From Oscillospiraceae bacterium (GTDB lineage Bacteria > Bacillota > Clostridia > Oscillospirales > Acutalibacteraceae): DNA of 64,000 nucleotides. Positions 16,900 through 23,726 of this stretch are shown in pieces (the first letter of the stretch is position 1; each line of letters begins with the position of its first letter). The stretch covers positions 1 through 64,000 of the forward strand of contig JAIRXU010000045.1 in assembly GCA_031268095.1 (NCBI GenBank), in the 5' to 3' direction. The translations under genes were made by a program, and so were the position numbers. The notes under the pieces are model-generated. The model searched no databases, was not told the DNA's origin, and saw only the letters and a program-made list of their open reading frames with translations.

Positions 16900-17367
16900 A
16901 TGTTTTGCCCGAAATGTGGAAGTCAAATCGCGGACGGATCCCTGACGTGCCCCGGCTGCGGGGAATACATTGGCTCCCAGCCGGCCCCGCAGGATCCGGC
17001 TGACCCGGCGATGATCCCTCCCGCGCAGCCGCCTCAGTATTATCAGCCGCAAGGGGCGTATCCGCAATATCCGCAGCCGCCCTATCCGCAGGCAGGTTAC
17101 CAGCCGTACGCGCCCTATCCTCAGCAGCCGTACGGTGCGGCGGCGGGCGATGGCGCCGCGACGGCGTCTATTGTCTGCGGGGCCATCGGCATCTTTGTCT
17201 TCGGCCTGATTTTGGGCATCATCGCCATCGTGCAGGGAAACAAGGCAAAATCTCTGGGTTACCGGGGCGGCAAGGCCACCGCTGGCATTGTGCTCGGTGT
17301 GCTTGATCTGATCGGCTGGGCGGTGATCATCATCGCCATGATTGCCGGTGCGCTCGTAAATCTGTAA
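16900..17367 (+). CDS. Zinc-ribbon, Pro/Tyr-rich membrane protein B (DUF4190-like)
   Basis: 155 aa. An N-terminal zinc ribbon (CPKCGSQIADGSLTCPGCG) precedes a long linker rich in P, Q and Y (30-85), then a DUF4190-like double membrane segment with ASIVCGAIGIFVFGLILGII and GIVLGVLDLIGWAVIIIAMI. GGGAGG lies 9 bases upstream. The zinc ribbon is nearly the same as in the first protein of the cluster, but the membrane part is of a different type. Confidence 0.8.
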   Translation: MFCPKCGSQIADGSLTCPGCGEYIGSQPAPQDPADPAMIPPAQPPQYYQPQGAYPQYPQPPYPQAGYQPYAPYPQQPYGAAAGDGAATASIVCGAIGIFVFGLILGIIAIVQGNKAKSLGYRGGKATAGIVLGVLDLIGWAVIIIAMIAGALVNL

Positions 17368-17394
17368 TGCGGTCCGCGAAGGAGGAGAATATTG

Positions 17395-17862
17395 ATGTTT
17401 TGTTCTAAATGCGGCAAGGAAATGGCGGATGACGCGGCGCTGTGCCCGTTTTGCGGCGCGAACCTCGGGGCGGCCCCCGGGCAGGCGCAGCAGGTCCCTC
17501 CGCCCTACACCCAAGTCCCTCCGCCTTACAATTATCAGACGGCGCCGCCGTACCAGGCGCCGTACTATCAGCAGCAGTCCCCGCCGCCGGAACCGGACGT
17601 TCCGAACACCGGCATGAATGTTCTGAGCTGCTTTTTCCCGATCGTTGGAATTATCTTCTATTTTGTTTGGAAAGACCAGACGCCGCTGAAGGCAAAGGCA
17701 TTGCTAAAGTGGGCGATTGCCGGGCTGGTCATTTCCTTCGCTGTGGCGGCTGTGACCATCGTGCTGTCTATCGTGCTTCCGCTGGTGCTCTTTGGTGCGG
17801 TGTATGATTCTGGATCTTATGATTACGATACGTTTATGAGCGCCATGGCGTTGCTGCGGTAA
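17395..17862 (+). CDS. Zinc-ribbon, Pro-rich membrane protein C
   Basis: 155 aa; AAGGAGGAG precedes the ATG at 17395 (a TTG directly upstream is also possible). The zinc ribbon CSKCGKEMADDAALCPFCG, a Pro/Tyr/Gln linker and VPNTGMNVLSCFFPIVGII make it a paralogue of the protein at 16076, with a longer C-terminal hydrophobic region (about 105-135) and a Tyr/Asp-rich tail. Last gene of the cluster before a possible terminator at 17881. Confidence 0.8.
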   Translation: MFCSKCGKEMADDAALCPFCGANLGAAPGQAQQVPPPYTQVPPPYNYQTAPPYQAPYYQQQSPPPEPDVPNTGMNVLSCFFPIVGIIFYFVWKDQTPLKAKALLKWAIAGLVISFAVAAVTIVLSIVLPLVLFGAVYDSGSYDYDTFMSAMALLR

Positions 17863-17880
17863 TTTTGTCGAAATCAAACA

Positions 17881-17904
17881 GCCTGTTTCCTTCCGGAAGC
17901 GGGC
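17881..17904 (+). terminator. Possible terminator after the zinc-ribbon cluster
   Basis: CCTGTTTCC (17882-17890) pairs with GGAAGCGGG (17895-17903) including two G-U pairs, closed by a TTCC loop. It is followed by TATGGTTATTTT, only a weak U-tract. Confidence 0.4.
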
Positions 17905-17937
17905 TATGGTTATTTTAGCGCAGAAAGGGGCATTGGT

Positions 17938-18405
17938 ATGCGGCGAAGTGACCGGGAGGTAGCGGATTTCCGGGAAATTCTGGACATCCTCCGCCGGGCG
18001 GATACCATCCATTTGGGCCTGCGCGGGGAGGAGTATCCCTATGTCGTCCCGCTGTCCTTTGGATTCGAAGTGGCGGACGGCAAAATTGTGATTTATTTCC
18101 ATGGCGCGCAGGAAGGGCTGAAGCACGAATTGCTGGCAGCAAACTCCGCCGTTTGCGTCGAGGCGAGCCTGTTTCATGGGTACCGGGAGGTCCCCGGCAG
18201 CGTGACAGCGGAGTATGAAGCAGTCATCGGCTTCGGTCAGGCGGGCCGGGTGACAGGGAGTGAAGCGGCCCGGGGACTGGATTTGCTGTTGGAGCATTGC
18301 GGGTATGCGGGGTTTGCCTACGACCTCGCGGCGCTGGAGATGACGGCGGTATATAAAATCACGCTGACGCGATGGTCCGGAAAGCGACAATTTGTTCGGA
18401 AATAG
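17938..18405 (+). CDS. NimA-like pyridoxamine-phosphate-oxidase-fold flavoprotein
   Basis: 155 aa, AAAGGGG site before the ATG. The pattern of HLGLRGEEYPYVVPLSFGFE, then IYFHGAQEGLKHELLAAN and later YEAVIGFGQAGRV matches the NimA / PNPOx-like split-barrel family, members of which bind FMN and in some species reduce 5-nitroimidazole drugs. Resistance cannot be deduced from sequence. A bidirectional terminator follows 8 bases after the stop. Confidence 0.85.
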   Translation: MRRSDREVADFREILDILRRADTIHLGLRGEEYPYVVPLSFGFEVADGKIVIYFHGAQEGLKHELLAANSAVCVEASLFHGYREVPGSVTAEYEAVIGFGQAGRVTGSEAARGLDLLLEHCGYAGFAYDLAALEMTAVYKITLTRWSGKRQFVRK

Positions 18406-18412
18406 CACGAAA

Positions 18413-18447
18413 AAGCGACAAGGAAATCTCCTTGCCGCTTATTTTTT
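18413..18447. terminator. Bidirectional terminator
   Basis: AAGCG-a-CAAGG / CCTTG-c-CGCTT stem (18413-18440, loop AAATCT) followed by ATTTTTT on the plus strand and preceded by AAAA, giving a T-run on the minus strand too. It separates the convergent nimA-like and aldo/keto reductase genes. Confidence 0.85.
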
Positions 18448-18516
18448 CGGATAGACAGACGACAAGTAAAAGAGCTTGTCGGATGGCTGGCCGACCAATG
18501 GGAACGCCGCTGTCCC

Positions 18517-19701
18517 TTACTTTTTTCCGTTCCAGAAGGCCAGAACCTTCCGCGCCGCGGCCATGCTCACCCGCCACCAAACCGGTTCCATTGTCTTTTG
18601 GACCTCCGAGAGCTTTTCCCGGATGGGGATGGCCTGGGGGCAGTGGGATTCGCATTTGCCGCAGCGGACGCACTGCCCGGCATTGCCCCGGTGGACGGAA
18701 AAAGACCCGGTGCTGGTGTTGTACTGCTGCCGTCCGGTCTTGCGGTCAATGGCGTAAAAGGCGTTGTAAGCGGAGAAGCAGGCAGGGATATTGACGTGCT
18801 TAGGGCAGGGGAGGCAGTAGCCGCAGCCGGTGCAGGGAACTTTAGTACTGGCCCGGAGGATCTCCGCGACTTTGGCGTAGGCTGCGCGTTCCGGGTCGGT
18901 GAGCAGGCCGGCAGCGGCCGTTTCGGCGGTACGGAGGTTTTCCGTCACCTGGTCGAGATGCCCCATGCCGGAGAGGACGACCGTCACTTCCGGCTGATCC
19001 CAGAGCCAGCGAAAGCCCCAGGCGGCGGGGGAACGCTCCGGAGCAACCGCGCGGAACGCCGCCCGCGCTTGTTCAGGCAGCCCGTCCGCCAGGCGTCCGC
19101 CCAGCAAAGGTTCCATAATCATCACGGGCAAGCCTTTGGCCGCCGCGGCCCGGAGGCCGGCTTTGCCCGCCTGGTAATTTTCGTCACTGTAATTATACTG
19201 GATCATACAGCAGTCCCAGTCCCAGGCATCCAGCAGGGCAAGGAAGTCGGCTTGCCGTCCGTGAAACGAGAAGCCGAACTGGCGGATTTGCCCGCTGGCC
19301 TTTTTCTGCAGGATCCAGTCCTCCAATCCCCAGCCGCGCAGCTTCTCGAGGGTCGGGACGTCGGTGAGCATATGCAGCAGATAGTAGTCGATGTGATCGG
19401 TGCGCAGGCGCTCCAGCTCCCGGGAGAAGTATTTCTCGAAGTCCGCGCCGGAGCGCAGCAAGAACAGGGGCAGTTTGGTGGCAAGGTAAACCTCGTCCCG
19501 CCGGCCCAGGTCCGCCAGAATCCGGCCAAAGGTTTCCTCGCTGCCGGGATACATATAGGCGGTGTCGATGTAGTTGACACCGCCGTCCAAGGCGGTTTGC
19601 ATCATACGTTTCGCGCTTTCGTAATCCTTGGGCAGGCGCATGCCGCCTTCCCCCAGGACAGAAAGCCGGTTGCCGCTGCGGGGATCGGTACGATATTGCA
19701 T
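18517..19701 (-). CDS. Aldo/keto reductase with ferredoxin-type Fe-S motifs
   Basis: 394 aa. The aldo/keto reductase barrel covers about 1-280 with catalytic Asp46 and Tyr51 (DTAYMY), Lys76 (ATKLP) and His110 (LLHML). Two cysteine clusters follow: CTGCGYCLPCP from residue 290 and CVRCGKCESHCP from residue 344, each suited to a 4Fe-4S cluster. This fused architecture is common in anaerobes and suggests electron transfer between NAD(P)H, the barrel and a ferredoxin-like tail; substrate unknown. An AAAGGA site precedes the ATG. The gene is monocistronic: the terminator at 18413 lies beyond its stop and the gene upstream is divergent. Confidence 0.9.
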   Translation of the reverse strand: MQYRTDPRSGNRLSVLGEGGMRLPKDYESAKRMMQTALDGGVNYIDTAYMYPGSEETFGRILADLGRRDEVYLATKLPLFLLRSGADFEKYFSRELERLRTDHIDYYLLHMLTDVPTLEKLRGWGLEDWILQKKASGQIRQFGFSFHGRQADFLALLDAWDWDCCMIQYNYSDENYQAGKAGLRAAAAKGLPVMIMEPLLGGRLADGLPEQARAAFRAVAPERSPAAWGFRWLWDQPEVTVVLSGMGHLDQVTENLRTAETAAAGLLTDPERAAYAKVAEILRASTKVPCTGCGYCLPCPKHVNIPACFSAYNAFYAIDRKTGRQQYNTSTGSFSVHRGNAGQCVRCGKCESHCPQAIPIREKLSEVQKTMEPVWWRVSMAAARKVLAFWNGKK

Positions 19702-19796
19702 CTGTAATGTTCCTTTCTATTTTTCCGTTTGTGGAAGTGTGTGGAAGTCAGAGGAAAAATGACAAAAAATATCTTATGCCGCGTGACAAAAATCCC

Positions 19797-19826
19797 TTTA
19801 CAAAAACAGACAATTCATGGTATACT
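19797..19826 (+). promoter_or_regulatory. Promoter of the NYN-domain gene
   Basis: TTTACA (19797-19802), 18-base spacer, TATACT (19821-19826), 81 bases upstream of the start. Confidence 0.65.
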
Positions 19827-19907
19827 AAGAACATCTCCGCGGCGGGCCAGGCGCGCGGGCGTTCCGCGAAGATTCAGACAAACCAGAAAAAGAGAGGGAG
19901 AAACAAC

Positions 19908-20711
19908 ATGAAAATTGAATACGTTACGCAACAGCCGCCGCCGGAGGGATCACAGCAAAAACTCACGGTAGTATTCATTGATTACGAATCACTGTACCTG
20001 AGCTTTTTGAATCAGTTCGCCACACCGCCGGACCTGTATCAGATCATTGAAGACGTCAAACGTCATGGGCGGGTACTCAAAATCAAGGTGTTTGGAGATT
20101 TCACCAAAGAAGAAATTCATCAGGAACGCAACCGGATCCGGACCGTTACCAGCGACATCATCGACTGCGGCAACGAAGGCATGGTCTTCAAAAAGGATTT
20201 TACCGATTTCATCATGCTGGACCATATGTATCAGGAAATTATTCAGAACCCGGTGGCGGAGCAGTTCATTCTTTTTACTGGCGACGGACATTTCGCGTCG
20301 ATTGCCACCTTCCTGAAGACCTTTATGGACAAAACCGTCGGGGTGTATGGCGTGACAGGAACCATGAGCCGCCAGCTGCGGGACTGCGCCAGCTGGTATA
20401 AGATGCTTCGGGTTCTTGACGAGGAGGACGATTTCTACCGGCGGAACCTCGTCCGCAACTTCCGCGCCATCCGGGACCGGGGGACGCTCCCGACCTTTTT
20501 GCGGACAATCGAGCACACTGCCCGGGCCTATGGCGGCAATCAGAACAAATACGAACTGATCCTGCGGGAGATGATCAACGCCGGCTACATCCGCCAGGAG
20601 CGCTGCACAGCGATTGCTGGGAAGGAGTTCACGATGCTCGTCCCGGATTGGGAGAAAATCGAGAGCGACCTGGAACCGGAACCGCCGATATCCGCCAATA
20701 TGACAACATAA
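19908..20711 (+). CDS. NYN/PIN-like nuclease domain protein
   Basis: 267 aa, GAGAGGGAG before the ATG. Acidic metal ligands of the NYN fold are seen at Asp25 (VVFIDYESL), Asp100 (DFTDFIMLDHMY) and Asp126 (FTGDGHF), in the order used by LabA/NYN RNases. The C-terminal part (about 175-245, with EHTARAYGGNQNKYELILRE) looks like a helical winged-helix or OST-HTH-type module, then an acidic tail. Likely a cytoplasmic RNA nuclease or RNA-binding regulator. It stands alone between its own promoter and a strong terminator. Confidence 0.85.
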   Translation: MKIEYVTQQPPPEGSQQKLTVVFIDYESLYLSFLNQFATPPDLYQIIEDVKRHGRVLKIKVFGDFTKEEIHQERNRIRTVTSDIIDCGNEGMVFKKDFTDFIMLDHMYQEIIQNPVAEQFILFTGDGHFASIATFLKTFMDKTVGVYGVTGTMSRQLRDCASWYKMLRVLDEEDDFYRRNLVRNFRAIRDRGTLPTFLRTIEHTARAYGGNQNKYELILREMINAGYIRQERCTAIAGKEFTMLVPDWEKIESDLEPEPPISANMTT

Positions 20712-20719
20712 CCCGCGCC

Positions 20720-20751
20720 GCCGCCGGAACGAACGCCCGGCGGCTTTTTTT
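20720..20751 (+). terminator. Intrinsic terminator of the NYN gene
   Basis: GCCGCCGG (20720-20727) and CCGGCGGC (20737-20744) form an 8-bp stem, followed by seven T. Confidence 0.9.
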
Positions 20752-20757
20752 GTTGGC

Positions 20758-21450
20758 TCAGAGGTACTGCACCGACAGCGCAAAGAGCGCCTGGGCGGTA
20801 TAGTAAGGGAACAGGACCAGGTAAGAGAACAGCGGCGCGCGGCGCTTGACCTCAGCCGAGCCGAAGCGGCGCAGGAACAGGCAGGTATCCGAAAACGCGA
20901 AGAGAACGCCGGGCACGGCCATCAGTTTTCCCAGGCTGCCGCCCCCCAAAGCCAGGTTGAGGGTTCCCACGACCATCGCGCTGAGCACCAGACCATAAAG
21001 CAGCAGCGGCGCTGTATTTTTGCCCAAATGCCAGCGCTTTGTCGCGTCCAGGGCAACGAACGTCAGCGGGATCAGCAGCAGCAGCGGCAGCAGCTGCCGG
21101 CGGAGCGGAGCGGCTGTCAGGAAAATATAGGTATACAGGACATGACCGAAGAAAAACGGCGCGCCGCCCAGAAGGAACAGGAAGGATTGCAGGTCCTTGC
21201 GGACGAAGTAGTCCAGCCCCAGGATGATATCTCCGACGAAGCCGAGCAGCAGCGCGCCCAGCAGCAGCGCGACGGGAATGGTCATATCTCCCCGCAGGGA
21301 CGCCGCGGTGAGCCCCGTGCCCAGGAAGAGCAGGGAGGCGGTCATTTTGCAGACGAACCGGGCCCGCAGCATCCGGCGGTTGCGGACATAGGCGGTGACC
21401 AGCGAGAAAACGACGCACAGCCCGACCAAGGTATACAGCAGAATGGTCAT
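20758..21450 (-). CDS. YhhN-like multi-pass membrane protein
   Basis: 230 aa, starting MTILLYTLVGLCVVF with a GAAGGA site; a longer in-frame start at 21486 has no such site. About seven or eight hydrophobic segments span the protein, with charged loops containing GDIILGLDYFVRKD and FSDTCLFLRRF. The acidic residues in GDIILG and FAFSDTC fit the YhhN/TMEM86 family, which includes lysoplasmalogenases; the substrate here is not known. Confidence 0.72.
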   Translation of the reverse strand: MTILLYTLVGLCVVFSLVTAYVRNRRMLRARFVCKMTASLLFLGTGLTAASLRGDMTIPVALLLGALLLGFVGDIILGLDYFVRKDLQSFLFLLGGAPFFFGHVLYTYIFLTAAPLRRQLLPLLLLIPLTFVALDATKRWHLGKNTAPLLLYGLVLSAMVVGTLNLALGGGSLGKLMAVPGVLFAFSDTCLFLRRFGSAEVKRRAPLFSYLVLFPYYTAQALFALSVQYL

Positions 21451-21569
21451 GAAATCAATTCCTTCCGTCTTGCGGCGACGAACCAAAGATGCCCCTCGGA
21501 AATCATAGCGGGAAACAGGGGATAAACCGGCCGGGAAGGCGGCGGTAAAACTAGTGTTGCGGGAAAGCG

Positions 21570-21584
21570 GAGGGTTATACCCTC
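21570..21584. repeat. Palindrome GAGGGT-TAT-ACCCTC
   Basis: Perfect 6-base arms downstream of the SDR gene (minus strand) and upstream of the YhhN-like gene. It may be a weak terminator for the SDR gene or an operator for the YhhN-like gene. Confidence 0.35.
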
Positions 21585-21600
21585 ATTTTCCGGAAGAAGT

Positions 21601-22404
21601 TTATACGCTCAGCAGCCCCGCGTCCAGGACAAACTGACTGCCGGTGGCGTAGCGGGCCCTGTCGCTGGCCAAATAGAGGACCAGCTGGGCCACGTCCTCC
21701 GGTTCAATCCAGGGGACCGGCTGGAGGTTCCCTGCGGAGGCCTCGGCGATTTCGGTGGGGGTCTTGCCCTCCAGGGCCGCCAGGCCGTCGTTCATGGGGG
21801 TATTGACGCCGGTGGGATGGATGCTGACCACGCGGATGTTCCAGGGGGCCAGTTCAATGGCCCAGGCTTTCGTCAGGCCTGTCAGGCCCCACTTGGACGC
21901 GACGTAATGCGACAGCCGCCGTCCGCCCCGCAGGCCCATCACGCTGGAGTTATTGATAATCACGCCGCTCTTCTGCTCTTTGAGGTGCGGAATCACCCGC
22001 CGGGCGACGTTGAAGGGCCCCTTGAGGTTGATATCAATCATGGCGTCCCATTCCTCGTCGGTCATGCGGTCGGCCTCGGCGTAAGCGCAGATGCCCGCGT
22101 TGTTGAAGAGGATATCGATCTTGCCGAAGGCGGCAACTGCGGCCTCCACCGCCGCTGTTACGGCCGCGTCGTCCCGCACGTCGCCGACCGCTGCCAGACA
22201 GCGCCCGCCCAGGGCCTCGATCTCCGCCCGGAGGGATTCCAGTTCCGCGTCCGCCGCCTGAGAATAGGCAGGGTACGCAATTTTGACGCCGACGTCGAAA
22301 GCGACGACGGCCGCCCCCTCCTTGGCCAGGGCCAGGGCTGTTTCGCGCCCCTGTCCCCGGGCCGCGCCGGTAATCAAGGCGACTTTGTTGGTGAAATCTG
22401 GCAT
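21601..22404 (-). CDS. Short-chain dehydrogenase, mycofactocin-coupled type
   Basis: 267 aa. Rossmann motif TGAARGQGR near residue 12, NNAG near 106 and catalytic SxxYxxxK in SHYVASK. An insert after the second strand (VKIAYPAYSQAADAELESLR) and the GQGR variant resemble the carveol-dehydrogenase-like subfamily labelled mycofactocin-coupled SDR, which tightly holds NAD. No mycofactocin genes are in the window. The C-terminus ATGSQFVLDAGLLSV is intact. It sits 10 bases downstream of the zinc-ribbon gene at 22415 on the same strand. Confidence 0.85.
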   Translation of the reverse strand: MPDFTNKVALITGAARGQGRETALALAKEGAAVVAFDVGVKIAYPAYSQAADAELESLRAEIEALGGRCLAAVGDVRDDAAVTAAVEAAVAAFGKIDILFNNAGICAYAEADRMTDEEWDAMIDINLKGPFNVARRVIPHLKEQKSGVIINNSSVMGLRGGRRLSHYVASKWGLTGLTKAWAIELAPWNIRVVSIHPTGVNTPMNDGLAALEGKTPTEIAEASAGNLQPVPWIEPEDVAQLVLYLASDRARYATGSQFVLDAGLLSV

Positions 22405-22414
22405 GATGATCCTC

Positions 22415-22987
22415 CTATTTTAATTCTCGGGTCTTGCCGCAGACGCGGCAGGTTTCATGGTCGTCTGGTTCTTCCCCAGCAACATAGCTTACTTCCTCAC
22501 AATACAAATAGGACTCGGAAGTGGAAAGTCCGCCTTCATAGATGTAGTGCATGCCCCGATACCATTGGTGCCCCTCGTCCCGTACACGACCGCAGCGCTT
22601 GCATTTGCAGCCGTCCCAGTCGTGGCTTTCGTGCGTTTCGGGGTTCGCCTTGCCGCAGTCGGCGCAGTAGCAGCCATCGAATTTGGTGTGTTCGCAGCGC
22701 ATGGCGGTTCGCGCAGCGCCTTTTCTGAAGATCAAGTGGAGCAATTGGGTGAACGCGAACCATGTCACAATGAAAACGCCTATGCCGGGGAAAAACGCTA
22801 TGTCGTCGGGAAATATCTCCCATTCCGAACAAAGAGACCAAGCAATAAGGCCCATGGGGAGCCCTAAAAGACCGCCGAGGAAAAAACTGAGCCATGGTCC
22901 ATCGGAATTTTCCGCGCCGCAGTGCGGGCAGCGGGTGAGACTGGCGGCGTACCTGCTCCCGCAGGAGCAATGAGAGTAGTTGCCCAT
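22415..22987 (-). CDS. Zinc-ribbon membrane protein with several CxxC pairs
   Basis: 190 aa from the ATG at 22987 (MGNYSHCSCGSRY); a GTG at 22999 overlapping the upstream stop is possible but leaves no room after the AGAGGGA site. An N-terminal zinc ribbon (CSCGSRYAASLTRCPHCG) is followed by two hydrophobic segments (about 30-50 and 60-85) and a C-terminal half with further Cys pairs (CYCADCGK, CKCKRCGR, CRVCGK), so three or more zinc sites. Function unknown. Possibly co-transcribed with the AhpD-like gene upstream and the SDR gene downstream. Confidence 0.7.
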   Translation of the reverse strand: MGNYSHCSCGSRYAASLTRCPHCGAENSDGPWLSFFLGGLLGLPMGLIAWSLCSEWEIFPDDIAFFPGIGVFIVTWFAFTQLLHLIFRKGAARTAMRCEHTKFDGCYCADCGKANPETHESHDWDGCKCKRCGRVRDEGHQWYRGMHYIYEGGLSTSESYLYCEEVSYVAGEEPDDHETCRVCGKTRELK

Positions 22988-22995
22988 GATGTTGT

Positions 22996-23535
22996 TCACT
23001 CCCTCTTTTTCGTGTTCCGGTATTCATACAGCACTTCGTCCAGCGGAACCTTGGCGACGGTGTTGAAGAGGTTGGTGGCGGCCATGATGCCGGCAAAAGA
23101 GAAGAGCAGGACAATCTGCTCGTCGGAATAGCGCCGCCGCAGCTCGTCGTAAATGGCGGGGTTGATGTGGTGGGGATCTTCCGCGATCGAAAATCCCAGG
23201 TCCATCAGCAGTTCTTCTTCTGGACTGAGGACGGGATGGTCCGGGTCGTCCCCCGCGTCGATGAGGATCTTGCGGAAGAAGGTGCCGCACACCAGGCAGC
23301 GGTTGCCGCTGGAGATGGCGTAAGCATACAGCGACACCGCCCGGGAGCCTAGGAATTCCTTCAGCAGGTCCGCCAGAGGATACCACTCCATATAGACGTC
23401 AAAGGCCTTGACGCTGTGGAGCAGGGTGCGCTTCATGTTGGTGATGCGGCCATGCGCCGCGATCTGCGCGTCGTACCGGGCGCGGACCTCGGCGGAAGCG
23501 GCGTCGTACTCGGTCATGGGGATTGAAAAGTCCAT
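22996..23535 (-). CDS. AhpD/carboxymuconolactone decarboxylase-like protein
   Basis: 179 aa with an AAGGGAGG site. The all-helical sequence contains YAYAISSGNRCLVCGTFFRK, the CxxC-bearing helix of the CMD/AhpD fold, but lacks the usual His three residues after the second Cys. It may act as a peroxidase-like or disulfide reductase protein; the substrate is unknown. First gene of a minus-strand operon with the zinc-ribbon and SDR genes, with its own promoter at 23574. Confidence 0.78.
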   Translation of the reverse strand: MDFSIPMTEYDAASAEVRARYDAQIAAHGRITNMKRTLLHSVKAFDVYMEWYPLADLLKEFLGSRAVSLYAYAISSGNRCLVCGTFFRKILIDAGDDPDHPVLSPEEELLMDLGFSIAEDPHHINPAIYDELRRRYSDEQIVLLFSFAGIMAATNLFNTVAKVPLDEVLYEYRNTKKRE

Positions 23536-23573
23536 GCGGGTTCCTCCCTTTGCATTGGCGATAGGATACCTAT

Positions 23574-23602
23574 AGTTTAATACGGGCGGCGCGGGAAGTC
23601 AA
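23574..23602 (-). promoter_or_regulatory. Promoter of the AhpD-like operon
   Basis: On the minus strand TTGACT (23602-23597), 17 bases, TAAACT (23579-23574); 38 bases upstream of the start at 23535. Confidence 0.7.
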
Positions 23603-23665
23603 GAGAAATGGAAGAAAAAACAAGGAAAGGAGAGGAATGGGAGATTCTTCTGGGGGACTTTTCTC

Positions 23666-23694
23666 TTGCGTCCGGGCGGCAGATATGGTACAAT
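23666..23694 (+). promoter_or_regulatory. Promoter of the first LCAT-like lipase gene
   Basis: TTGCGT (23666-23671), 17 bases, TACAAT (23689-23694), divergent from the promoter at 23574. Transcription should start near 23701, which excludes the in-frame start at 23637. Confidence 0.7.
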
Positions 23695-23726
23695 GGAAAA
23701 AACAAGTGAAGAAGGGCGGAGAAACA

